Positions 7,593-15,676 of a stretch of DNA of 47,238 bases are shown piece by piece; the first letter of the stretch is position 1, and each line of letters begins with the position of its first letter. The stretch spans positions 1 through 47,238 of the forward strand of contig DNFT01000066.1 in assembly GCA_003486385.1 (NCBI GenBank), written 5' to 3'. The notes beneath the pieces are model-generated. The model was not told where the DNA came from and made no database searches. It saw only the letters and a list, made by a program, of their open reading frames with translations. Made by a program: the position numbers and the translations under genes. This DNA comes from Eubacterium sp. (GTDB taxonomy: Bacteria; Bacillota; Clostridia; Lachnospirales; Lachnospiraceae).

Positions 7593-9032
7593 ATGTCGGA
7601 AAAGAAAAAGGTTGAGGGCAGCAGATTTTTGCGTGAATCCAAGCCGGCACTTAAGCATCTGCTTGGAATATTGCTCAGGAAATATGGATATGCATCGATA
7701 CTTGCGGTTGATTCGGAGGCTAAGATATACTCAGTTGCGGCATCGGGCATCAATATCGGCGATTTTGGAATGCTGTGCAACAGAGGCTTCGTTATCAAGG
7801 TGTATAATGAAGGTGAGTATGCGGAGTATTCATTTAATAAGCTTGAGAGAGATGTGACAGAGCAGGCACAGCAGATTATTGAACAGATAGAGGCTCTTAA
7901 AAAGGCGGTTCCGGATAAGCTTGAAAGGATTAAGCTTGGCATGCTTGAGGATAAGCCGCTTAAGTTTTCAAAGAGCACAGAGTATGAGATAAATCCTTTT
8001 GAGACAGGGGCGCAGAATATCATAGACAAGCTCACGGCTTTGCGAAAGAAGGGTCTTGAAGCGGATGAGAGAATGCTTGACTGTACGGCGAGGATGAGCT
8101 GTCAGAAGTACTCGAAGCTCTTCCTTTCGGAAAATAAGGATATGGAGCAGAATGTACTGTGGACGGACTGTGCGATGTCATTCTTAGCGAGAAGGGGCAA
8201 TGAGGTAAAGAGCTATTTTAGCAGTGCATCGAATCTGGGAGGCTCTGAGATTTTAGAAAGCCTTGAGGCGGACATACCACATTCGGTGGAAATGACGGTT
8301 GCACTTCTTGACAGCGAGCCTATGGTTCCGGGAGAGTATGATTGTATATGTACACCTGAGGTTACAGGAATGATAGTGCATGAAGCCTTCGGCCATGGAG
8401 TCGAGATGGACATGTTTGCAAAGGACAGGGCGCTTGCGAAGAACTATGTCGGCGGGTATGTTGCCTCACCTCTTGTCAATATGCACGATGGTGCGGCAGT
8501 CGGTGACGAGGTCGCAAGCTATTTCTTTGACGATGACGGAGTGGAGGCTAAGGACACACTTGTCATAGAGAACGGTGTGTTAAAACAGGGAATATCAGAC
8601 ACGATGGCGGCTATGAGGCTTAAGACGGAGCCTACCGGAAATTCAAGAAGAGAGAGTTACAGAAGAAAAGCATATACAAGAATGACCAACACCTACTTTG
8701 AGGCGGGCAATGATAAGCTTGAGGACATGATTGCCTCCATACCTTACGGCTTTCTCCTTGAGAATGCGACGAGCGGAATGGAGGACCCTAAGAACTGGGG
8801 AATACAGTGCCTTGTAAACATGGCGCGTGAGATTAAGGACGGAAGGCTTACAGGCAGGGTGTTCTCACCTGTGGTTCTGACAGGATATGTACCGGACTTA
8901 TTAAAGTCGATTTCCATGGTTTCGGACGATTTCGAGCTGAGGGGCAGCGGCTTCTGCGGCAAGGGCTACAAGGAGTTTGTCAAGGTTTCGGACGGAGGTC
9001 CGTATATTAAAGCGAAAATCAGACTTGGATAA
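7593..9032 (+). CDS. tldD: TldD-family metalloprotease
   Basis: A 479-residue member of the TldD/PmbA (U62) family. The zinc-binding motif HEAFGHGVE at residues 263-271 marks this as the catalytic TldD subunit, which pairs with the inactive TldE subunit encoded next. In Escherichia coli the heterodimer degrades unfolded peptides and trims microcin B17 and the toxin antidote CcdA; related proteins act in PQQ biosynthesis. The C-terminal half has the usual GNSRRESYRRKAYTRM and MEDPKNWGIQC segments of the family. AAAGGG lies 10 bases before the ATG. A SCIFF peptide with its maturase lies 2.6 kb downstream, making a role in its processing possible but unproven. Confidence 0.93.
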   Translation: MSEKKKVEGSRFLRESKPALKHLLGILLRKYGYASILAVDSEAKIYSVAASGINIGDFGMLCNRGFVIKVYNEGEYAEYSFNKLERDVTEQAQQIIEQIEALKKAVPDKLERIKLGMLEDKPLKFSKSTEYEINPFETGAQNIIDKLTALRKKGLEADERMLDCTARMSCQKYSKLFLSENKDMEQNVLWTDCAMSFLARRGNEVKSYFSSASNLGGSEILESLEADIPHSVEMTVALLDSEPMVPGEYDCICTPEVTGMIVHEAFGHGVEMDMFAKDRALAKNYVGGYVASPLVNMHDGAAVGDEVASYFFDDDGVEAKDTLVIENGVLKQGISDTMAAMRLKTEPTGNSRRESYRRKAYTRMTNTYFEAGNDKLEDMIASIPYGFLLENATSGMEDPKNWGIQCLVNMAREIKDGRLTGRVFSPVVLTGYVPDLLKSISMVSDDFELRGSGFCGKGYKEFVKVSDGGPYIKAKIRLG

Positions 9033-9037
9033 TGCGG

Positions 9038-9224
9038 CATAACCTAGTTATGTAAGGAATGGAGATTAAGTTTTGAAAGTAAAATTTTTAAATTACTTAT
9101 TAGAGGCAGTACTGCAGGCAATGCTTGCAGTATGCACGGAGATAAAGTTTGAAAGAAAAACTTTCAAACTACTTATTGGTGGCAGTACTGCAGGCAATGC
9201 TTGCAGTATGCTGGGAGATAAAAA
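9038..9224 (+). repeat. Tandemly duplicated, hairpin-rich leader of tldE
   Basis: A unit of 76-77 bases is present twice (from 9061 and from 9138), and the start of a third coincides with the real ribosome site of tldE at 9214. Each unit begins with GGAGATWAA, which is itself a ribosome site. The last 31 bases are identical in both (9105-9135 and 9181-9211). They contain arms TACTGCA and TGCAGTA that fold into a hairpin. Unit two also has GTTTGAAAG and CTTTCAAAC as perfect arms; unit one has drifted there. A further small inverted repeat, CATAAC-CTA-GTTATG, lies at 9038-9052. Confidence 0.85.
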
Positions 9225-10496
9225 ATGAGAGATATAATTATCAGTTCACTTAGGAGTCTTGGTATTGACAGCTATCTGATTACAGAGTGCGAGAAAAACT
9301 GCAAGGAAATGTTCTTTATAAAGAAAACACTTGATATGACCAGAACAGAGGCTCTTGATGAGTGGAATGTGACTGTATACCATGATGACGAAGATAAGAA
9401 AATGCGTGGCTGTGCAGCCTGCATGATTCATCAGGGCATGGAAGAGGATGAGATAAGAAGGACTTTAAAGGATGCCTATTATGCGGCAGGGTATGCAATG
9501 AACCCTTATTACACCCTTGTTTCAGGGAGTGGTGAGCCTATTGTAAAGGCGGCAGGAAGCCTTGCACAGGTGTCACTTGAGAATGCTGCACACAGCATGG
9601 CAGAAGCATTGTTCGCCGCTGACACAGGGGATAAGAGCTTCATCAATTCGGCGGAGCTTTTTGTTGAGAAAAAGACAGTCAGAATAATTAACAGTGAGGG
9701 TGTTGACTGTGGATATGAGAACTATTCCGTCAAGGGTGAGTTCGTTGTGCAGTGTCTTGAGCCTGTGGATGTTGAGCTTTATCAGGATTTTTCCTACGAT
9801 GAGCTTGACACGGACAGTCTTAAAAAGCTTGTGGCAGATAAGCTTAACACAGTTGTGGACAGGGCACGCGCAGACAGAGCGCCTGAGGCAGGAAGATACA
9901 ATGTCCTCTTATCTGAGGACAGCGTGAGGGAGGTGTTATCCTTCTATTCGACGAGAGCGAATGTGGCGAATATATATTCTAAGTACTCAACCTATGAAGT
10001 GGGTATGCAGGTTCAGGGAGAGAACGCAGCCGGAGAAAGGCTTAATATTACTCTCCGTTCATCGGTGCCTTATAGCAATGATGGAATTAAGATGCATGAC
10101 TGTGAGCTTATAAAGGATGGAGTATTAATGAATGTCCATGGTGGATTGAGAATGTCACAGTATCTGAAGGTACAGCCTACAGGCGAGTATAATAAGCTGT
10201 TGGTTGACAACGGTTCAGAGAGCATTGCTGATATGAAAAAGGGACGTGTGCTTCATGTAGTAAGCTTTTCCGATTTCAATATGAATGCGATGACCGGACA
10301 TTTCGCAGGGGAGATAAGGCTTGCTTATCTTTATGACAATGGCAGTGTAAGCCTTGTGACAGGTGGCTCTGTCAATGGAAGCATTATAGATGCGCAGCAT
10401 GACCTTGTGTTCTCTGAGGAACGCTATGACAGCAGCGCATATTCGGGACCTTACGCAGTACTGCTTAAAGATGTTCCAGTTTCGGGAACAGTGTAA
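9225..10496 (+). CDS. tldE: TldE/PmbA-family protein, partner of TldD
   Basis: A 423-residue protein of the TldD/PmbA family that lacks the HExxxH zinc site, as expected for TldE (PmbA), the non-catalytic half of the protease. Family features include an N-terminal region with NVTVYHDDEDKKMRGCAA, the central AEALFAADTGDKS segment, and the C-terminal region LKVQPTGEYNKLLVDNGSES with a late VVSFSDFNMNAMTGHFAGEI strand typical of PmbA. GGAG lies 7 bases before the ATG, within the third copy of a duplicated leader unit. The 192-base spacer from tldD is unusually long and structured for two subunits of one enzyme, so their ratio may be set here. Confidence 0.92.
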   Translation: MRDIIISSLRSLGIDSYLITECEKNCKEMFFIKKTLDMTRTEALDEWNVTVYHDDEDKKMRGCAACMIHQGMEEDEIRRTLKDAYYAAGYAMNPYYTLVSGSGEPIVKAAGSLAQVSLENAAHSMAEALFAADTGDKSFINSAELFVEKKTVRIINSEGVDCGYENYSVKGEFVVQCLEPVDVELYQDFSYDELDTDSLKKLVADKLNTVVDRARADRAPEAGRYNVLLSEDSVREVLSFYSTRANVANIYSKYSTYEVGMQVQGENAAGERLNITLRSSVPYSNDGIKMHDCELIKDGVLMNVHGGLRMSQYLKVQPTGEYNKLLVDNGSESIADMKKGRVLHVVSFSDFNMNAMTGHFAGEIRLAYLYDNGSVSLVTGGSVNGSIIDAQHDLVFSEERYDSSAYSGPYAVLLKDVPVSGTV

Positions 10497-10561
10497 AAAA
10501 TATCGGATGTATTATTTTTTCAAATATATATCAAAAATAATTAAGGTAGGAGAAAAGAAAG

Positions 10562-11572
10562 ATGAAAAAGACAGTAAGAACAAACAAGGGCGGCTGGTTT
10601 TCAGTTGCGGTAGTGCTGATTCTGTTCGGGGGAATGTTCCTCTTCGCGAACAAGGAGAATATTAAATCGGCTTTCACAGGTGCATACGATATCTATGATG
10701 AAGATGTCAATGCAAGTGATATCAAGATAGGCGATGGTATCAGAACGGATATATATGCAGCACTTGACAATTTTGGAACTCTTGAGACAACCACAAAGAA
10801 TTCAAAGACAGGACATGTAACAGGAAAAACATATCATTATTACTATATCATCCCTGTTTTTGAGGGCGAGGAGACACGCTATATGGCTGTCAAGGTAAGC
10901 TCAGGCGACAGGAAGGCATTCGATAAGATAGTTGACGACACATGGGACTATCTGGCAGGTGATGCCGACTACTTTACGGACAATGAATTTGCCGCTGAAG
11001 GAAATATACAGAAGTTAGATGGGCAGGCGTATGAGTACTTTGTTGAGTGGTTCGAGGAGGCAGAGTGGTTCGATACAACGGACAGGGACGAGATTGAGGA
11101 GTATTTAGTTCCGGTCTGCCTTGAGCTTAAGGACCTCAGGTCAACAAGCATTATGGTATATGTCTCAATGGGGATTATAGCACTTGGTATCCTTATTATC
11201 GTTATACATTTCGTGAGAAAGTCTAACAATAAGAAGAAGGAAGCGGCGGAGCAGGCAGCTTACAACAACGGATTTGCAGCAGCACAGAACGATGCAGCGG
11301 CAGGAAACAACGCAGCCACAGCCGGGAACACAGCTGATACGGCAAATCATGCTTCCGCAGGTACATACACAGAGACAGCCTCGTACAGCAACGGAACAGA
11401 GTACACAGTCATAGGAGGAACTAAGCTTCCGAAGGCGGATATTGACAGAATAAACGGATATGTAGCCGCAGGAGATTCGGTTACGGCAATAAGGGAACTC
11501 AGGGATATGACAGGTCTTGGCATTGCCGAGGCTAAGGATATCATTGACAACTGGGGCAGCTATTACAGATAG
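10562..11572 (+). CDS. Two-pass membrane protein with a ribosomal L7/L12-like C-terminal domain
   Basis: A 336-residue protein with a membrane helix at 11-29, an extracytoplasmic domain of about 165 residues rich in Asp/Glu/Tyr, and a second membrane helix at about 197-218. A Lys-rich stop-transfer stretch, an Ala/Asn/Thr-rich linker (226-275) and a compact C-terminal domain (about 288-336) follow. The last contains VAAGDSVTAIRELRDMTGLG followed by IAEAKDIIDN, closely resembling the C-terminal domain of ribosomal protein L7/L12, which binds translation GTPases. That domain would lie in the cytoplasm. It sits between tldE and the SCIFF genes. I do not know a function. The resemblance of domain to L7/L12 is clear by eye, the role is open. 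Confidence 0.75.
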   Translation: MKKTVRTNKGGWFSVAVVLILFGGMFLFANKENIKSAFTGAYDIYDEDVNASDIKIGDGIRTDIYAALDNFGTLETTTKNSKTGHVTGKTYHYYYIIPVFEGEETRYMAVKVSSGDRKAFDKIVDDTWDYLAGDADYFTDNEFAAEGNIQKLDGQAYEYFVEWFEEAEWFDTTDRDEIEEYLVPVCLELKDLRSTSIMVYVSMGIIALGILIIVIHFVRKSNNKKKEAAEQAAYNNGFAAAQNDAAAGNNAATAGNTADTANHASAGTYTETASYSNGTEYTVIGGTKLPKADIDRINGYVAAGDSVTAIRELRDMTGLGIAEAKDIIDNWGSYYR

Positions 11573-11598
11573 TATTAATTGGCAATTATAAAAAAAGC

Positions 11599-11627
11599 TT
11601 TAAAATTCTTAAACTATATGATATAAT
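11599..11627 (+). promoter_or_regulatory. Promoter of the SCIFF peptide gene
   Basis: TTTAAA (11599-11604), 17 bases, then TATAAT (11622-11627) preceded by TG at the extended -10 position. The transcript would start about 25 bases before the peptide start codon. Confidence 0.65.
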
Positions 11628-11660
11628 CTATGGAGCTATTTTATAAGGAGGTGTTTTTTG

Positions 11661-11801
11661 ATGAAGCACGTTAAGACAATCAACACAAGAAATCTTAAGG
11701 AGTCCATGAAGAAGGGCGGCTGCGGCGAGTGCCAGACATCCTGCCAGTCTGCATGTAAGACATCCTGCACAGTTGGAAACCAGAGCTGTGAGAATAAGTA
11801 A
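11661..11801 (+). CDS. scfA: SCIFF ranthipeptide precursor (six cysteines in forty-five)
   Basis: A 46-residue RiPP precursor. The leader MKHVKTINTRNLKESMKK is followed by a core with cysteines at 21, 24, 28, 32, 36 and 43. This is the SCIFF pattern described in nearly all Clostridia, including the family's GECQTSCQSACKTSC core. The radical SAM protein encoded next installs Cys-to-Thr thioethers; from memory, the studied Thermoanaerobacter homologue links Cys32 to Thr37, and both residues are present at these numbers here. AAGGAGGTG seven bases upstream gives strong translation. It is easily missed because of its size. The mature product's role is not settled; signalling has been proposed for some ranthipeptides. 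Confidence 0.97.
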   Translation: MKHVKTINTRNLKESMKKGGCGECQTSCQSACKTSCTVGNQSCENK

Positions 11802-11862
11802 TCAGGCATACATGTACATAGCGTAACTGATTGCGCTGACAATGTATTGCTGATTGTAATAA

Positions 11863-11894
11863 ACCGGACGGCTGTCTGAGGACGGCTATCCGGT
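11863..11894 (+). promoter_or_regulatory. Stable hairpin between precursor and maturase genes
   Basis: Outer arms ACCGGA (11863-11868) and TCCGGT (11889-11894) enclose inner arms GCTGTC and GACGGC around TGAG. There is no T run, so this looks like a partial attenuator or a 3'-end stabiliser. It would let the abundant peptide mRNA outnumber the enzyme mRNA. Confidence 0.6.
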
Positions 11895-11945
11895 CTATTG
11901 CGGTTATGGTGGATTTTAGTTTATTGTTTATTTCAGGAAGGAATT

Positions 11946-13304
11946 ATGATGGTACATCAGTATAAAAATAACGGATACAATATCGTACTTGATGTCAACA
12001 GCGGCTCCGTGCATGTGGTTGATGAGATAGTCTATGATATGATACCTATGTACGAGGGTTCAGGTTTAGAAGAGATTACTGCCGAATTGAATGGCAGATA
12101 TAAGGAAGAGGATATTAAGGAAGCTTACGAGGAGATAACTGAGCTTAAGGAAGCAGGTTCTCTTTTTACTGAGGATATTTATGAGAATTACATAGACAGC
12201 TTTAAGAACCGTCAGCCGGTTGTAAAAGCACTATGTTTACATATTGCACACGACTGTAACTTAGCATGTCAGTACTGCTTTGCCGAGGAAGGGGAGTATC
12301 ACGGAAGAAGAGCTCTTATGAGCTTTGAGGTGGGAAAGAAAGCCCTTGATTTCCTTGTAGCCAATTCCGGCAGCCGAAGAAATCTTGAGGTTGACTTCTT
12401 TGGCGGGGAGCCTCTTATGAACTGGGAGGTTGTAAAGCAGCTTGTTGAATACGGACGCTCGATAGAGGAGGCTAATAATAAGAAGTTCAGATTTACACTT
12501 ACAACCAACGGGGTTCTCTTAAATGACGAGATTCTTGATTTTGTCAATAAGGAGATGGGAAATATAGTTCTCAGCACCGACGGACGTAAGGAGGTTCACG
12601 ACAGGATGCGACCTTTCCGCAACGGCAAGGGAAGCTATGACCTTATCATGCCTAAGTTCAAAAAGGTTGCCGAGAGCCGTAATCAGACAAATTATTATGT
12701 AAGAGGTACCTTCACACATTATAATCTTGATTTCTCAAAGGATGTTTTAAGTCTTGCGGATGAGGGCTTCAAGCAGATTTCAGTTGAGCCGGTTGTCGCT
12801 TCACCTGAGGATGCATACGCTCTCAGAACCGAGGATCTCCCACAGATTTTTGAGGAGTACGATAAGCTCGCGGTAGAGATGATCAAGAGGGAGAGGGAGG
12901 GAAGAGGCTTCAATTTCTTCCACTTTATGATAGACCTTACGGGAGGACCTTGTGTGTACAAGAGACTTTCGGGCTGCGGTTCGGGTACGGAGTATCTTGC
13001 GGTCACACCTTGGGGGGATTTATATCCTTGCCACCAGTTCGTCGGCAATGAGGATTTCCTTCTTGGTAATGTAGATGATGGCATTGTGAAGAAGAATATC
13101 TGTGAGGAATTTAAGCAGTGCAACGTATATTCCAAGCCTAAGTGCAAGGACTGCTTTGCAAAGCTTTTCTGCAGCGGTGGCTGTGCCGCTAACTCATACA
13201 ATTTCCATGGCAATATCAATGATAGCTATGAGGTTGGCTGTGAGATGGAGAGAAAGAGAGTTGAGTGCGCTATTATGATAAAGGCTGCACTTGCTAATAA
13301 TTAA
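11946..13304 (+). CDS. scfB: SCIFF maturase, radical SAM/SPASM thioether synthase
   Basis: A 452-residue iron-sulfur enzyme that uses S-adenosylmethionine radicals to form thioether links in the SCIFF peptide. Residues 1-85 look like a peptide-recognition (RRE) domain of the PqqD type (HQYKNNGYNIVLDVNSGSVH, then a helical segment). The radical SAM motif CNLACQYC is at residues 104-111. The C-terminal SPASM region holds many cysteines (SGCGSG, YPCHQF, CKDCFAKLFCSGGC), which bind extra clusters. AGGAAGGA precedes ATG 11946; an in-frame codon at 11898 has no ribosome site. It lies 144 bases after the peptide gene with a hairpin between, and 25 bases before secDF, the usual neighbour of this pair. 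Confidence 0.96.
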   Translation: MMVHQYKNNGYNIVLDVNSGSVHVVDEIVYDMIPMYEGSGLEEITAELNGRYKEEDIKEAYEEITELKEAGSLFTEDIYENYIDSFKNRQPVVKALCLHIAHDCNLACQYCFAEEGEYHGRRALMSFEVGKKALDFLVANSGSRRNLEVDFFGGEPLMNWEVVKQLVEYGRSIEEANNKKFRFTLTTNGVLLNDEILDFVNKEMGNIVLSTDGRKEVHDRMRPFRNGKGSYDLIMPKFKKVAESRNQTNYYVRGTFTHYNLDFSKDVLSLADEGFKQISVEPVVASPEDAYALRTEDLPQIFEEYDKLAVEMIKREREGRGFNFFHFMIDLTGGPCVYKRLSGCGSGTEYLAVTPWGDLYPCHQFVGNEDFLLGNVDDGIVKKNICEEFKQCNVYSKPKCKDCFAKLFCSGGCAANSYNFHGNINDSYEVGCEMERKRVECAIMIKAALANN

Positions 13305-13329
13305 GCATAAGCGAAAGGAAAATAAGAAA

Positions 13330-15582
13330 ATGGCTAAGAAGATTTTAAAGTCTCTTGCCTGGGTTGCCGTAATTGCATTTCTTGTGTACACGGTAATCTT
13401 TGGATGGGGCAGCACAAAGGACGGAAGTATGTCCGGAATTAAGCTTGGTCTTGACCTTGCAGGCGGTGTCAGCATTACTTACGAAGCTGTAGGTGATAAT
13501 GTTGACAGCCAGGATTTGAAGGACGCGACATACATCCTTCAGAAGAGAGCGGAGGGATATACTCCTGATGCTGAGGTTTATCAGGAGGGTTCTAACCGTA
13601 TCACAATAGAGATTCCTGGTGTTACAGATGCTAATGAAGTGCTTTCACAGATGGGAAAGCCGGGTGAGCTCTACTTCATAACACAGAAGGGTTCAGATGG
13701 AAACGATAACTACACGGGTGCGCTTGCACTGGCAGCAGATGGACAGTCAATTGAGTATAAGTACACACTCAACAAGACTATTGAGGAGTTAGAGGCAGAC
13801 GGCTGTATTCTCCTTACAGGTGCTGATGTTAAGAATGCTTCAGCAGGTTCACAGCAGACAAGAACAGGCAGCAGAGAGTTCGTTGTAGAGCTTAACCTCT
13901 ACGATGAAGGGGCAAAGAAATTCGCAGATGCGACACAGACTGCTTATGAGAACGGCTATACTATAGGTATCTACTATGATAACGAGTTCATCAGCGTTCC
14001 GAAGGTAAGTGCTCATATCACAGATGGAAATGCGGTTATCAACGGTATGTCCGATTACCAGACAGCGGACAATATAGCTTCCACAATCAGAATCGGTGCT
14101 CTCCCGGTTAAGCTTGAGGAGGTTCGCTCACAGGTTGTAGGAGCTAAGCTTGGCCAGGATGCTATCCATACCAGCCTTTTAGCAGGTGCAATAGGTCTTG
14201 CAGTCATCATCCTGTTTATGATTATTGTATATCGTATTCCGGGACTTGCAGCAAGTATCGCTCTCTGCATTTACACAATGCTTGTACTCATCATTATAAA
14301 TGTTGCAGGACTTACATTCACATTACCTGGTATTGCAGGTATCATCCTGTCAATCGGTATGGCTGTCGATGCGAACGTAATCATCTTCGAGCGTATCAAG
14401 GAGGAACTTGGAACAGGCAAGACTGTACAGTCTGCAATGAAGATTGGTTTTAACAAGGCATTTTCAGCAATTTTCGATGGAAACATCACAACACTTATCG
14501 CAGCCTTCGTTCTTGGCCTCAAGGGTTCAGGTGCGGTTAAGGGCTTTGCATACACACTTGCAATAGGTATTATTGTCTCCATGTTCACGGCACTTGTCAT
14601 AACAAGATTGCTTCTCAAGTTATTCTATGATTTTGGTGCTAAGAACGAACAGCTTTATGGTGTTATAAAGGATACTAAGACCTTCAACTTTATCGGAAAG
14701 AAGAATATTTTCTTCTGCATCTCGGCTGCGCTTATTCTCATCGGTATTGTTACCGTAAGTGTAAATGGTGCACGTGGCAAGGGAATGTTCAACTATGGTC
14801 TTGATTTCAAGGGAGGCACCTCCACAACTGTCACCTTCAATCAGGACTATTCACAGTCTGAAATCGAGAGTACAATCATTCCTGATATTGTTTCGGCTAT
14901 CGGTGATTCAACCGTCCAGCAGCAGAAGGTTCAGGGCGGAAATGATGTAGTATTTAAGACTAACAATCTTACAATAGAGCAGAGAGAGGCGCTTGAGAAA
15001 TTATTTACCTCCAAGTACGGCGTTGAGCAGAGCTCAATCCTCACAGAGAATATCTCCGGTGCTGTCAGCAATGAGATGAAGACAGATGCGGTTGTTGCTG
15101 TTATCATTGCAACTATCTGCATGCTTCTCTATATCTGGTTCAGATTTAAGGATATTCGTTTTGCGGGAAGTGCCGTGCTTGCACTTTTACATGACGTTCT
15201 TGTGGTTGTAGGCTTCTACGCCGTGGCAAGAATCACGCTTGGAAATACCTTCATAGCATGTATGCTTACAATCGTAGGTTACTCTATCAATGCTACAATC
15301 GTTATCTTTGACCGTATCAGAGAGAACCTTGGACAGATGGGTAAGGCAGATCTGGCAGAGATTGTAAATGCAAGTATATCACAGACTATGAGGCGTTCGG
15401 TGTACACAACGCTCACAACCTTTATCATGGTTGTAATTCTCTTCATACTTGGAGTGAGCGCAATCCGTGAGTTCGCCGCACCTCTTATGGTTGGTATTAT
15501 CTGCGGTGGTTATTCATCAGTATGTATCACAGGTGCACTCTGGTATGTACTCAGAAGAGGAAAGAAGAAAGCAAACAACTAA
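13330..15582 (+). CDS. secDF: Protein translocase subunit SecDF, fused
   Basis: A 750-residue fusion of SecD (about 1-430) and SecF (about 440-750), with some twelve membrane helices. It uses the proton gradient to help pull proteins out of the SecYEG channel. SecD features include LGLDLAGGVSITYE, the extracytoplasmic P1 domain ending GMSDYQTADNIASTIRIGALP, and AVDANVIIFERIKEE. SecF features include NYGLDFKGGTS and NATIVIFDRIRENLG. The true start is ATG 13330 with AAAGGA upstream. It follows the SCIFF maturase by 25 bases; this order is widespread in Clostridia, which suggests expression together rather than a proven export role. It is followed within two bases by an extremely long hairpin. 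Confidence 0.96.
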   Translation: MAKKILKSLAWVAVIAFLVYTVIFGWGSTKDGSMSGIKLGLDLAGGVSITYEAVGDNVDSQDLKDATYILQKRAEGYTPDAEVYQEGSNRITIEIPGVTDANEVLSQMGKPGELYFITQKGSDGNDNYTGALALAADGQSIEYKYTLNKTIEELEADGCILLTGADVKNASAGSQQTRTGSREFVVELNLYDEGAKKFADATQTAYENGYTIGIYYDNEFISVPKVSAHITDGNAVINGMSDYQTADNIASTIRIGALPVKLEEVRSQVVGAKLGQDAIHTSLLAGAIGLAVIILFMIIVYRIPGLAASIALCIYTMLVLIIINVAGLTFTLPGIAGIILSIGMAVDANVIIFERIKEELGTGKTVQSAMKIGFNKAFSAIFDGNITTLIAAFVLGLKGSGAVKGFAYTLAIGIIVSMFTALVITRLLLKLFYDFGAKNEQLYGVIKDTKTFNFIGKKNIFFCISAALILIGIVTVSVNGARGKGMFNYGLDFKGGTSTTVTFNQDYSQSEIESTIIPDIVSAIGDSTVQQQKVQGGNDVVFKTNNLTIEQREALEKLFTSKYGVEQSSILTENISGAVSNEMKTDAVVAVIIATICMLLYIWFRFKDIRFAGSAVLALLHDVLVVVGFYAVARITLGNTFIACMLTIVGYSINATIVIFDRIRENLGQMGKADLAEIVNASISQTMRRSVYTTLTTFIMVVILFILGVSAIREFAAPLMVGIICGGYSSVCITGALWYVLRRGKKKANN

Positions 15583-15583
15583 A

Positions 15584-15651
15584 TGGGACAGGGGTCAGAC
15601 CCCGGTGTCCCAAAGGCTGGGACACGGGGTCTGACCCCTGTCCCAGCTTTT
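15584..15651 (+). terminator. Very long near-perfect hairpin after secDF; probable dispersed repeat
   Basis: Arms at 15584-15611 and 15619-15645 pair over about 27 bases with a single bulged G, around a 7-base loop. Each arm contains its own palindrome, GGGGTCAGACCCC and GGGGTCTGACCCC, so the DNA can also fold as a cruciform. CTTTTATTTT follows, so the transcript should end here. The GGGGTCTGACCCC core is a word I associate with dispersed intergenic repeats in several bacteria. Confidence 0.85.
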
Positions 15652-15676
15652 ATTTTGTGGAGAGGAGACGAGTTAT

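Noticed and set aside
7581..7595. TATAAT at 7584-7589 as a promoter of tldD
   Set aside because: It ends three bases before the start codon and overlaps the spacing after the ribosome site AAAGGG, so it would give a leaderless mRNA without using that site.
11802..11945. A second small peptide gene between scfA and scfB
   Set aside because: No start codon with a ribosome site gives a frame beyond a few codons; the space is taken by a hairpin.
12719..13219. Minus-strand open frame of 166 codons antisense to scfB
   Set aside because: No motifs or ribosome site; the sense gene is certain.
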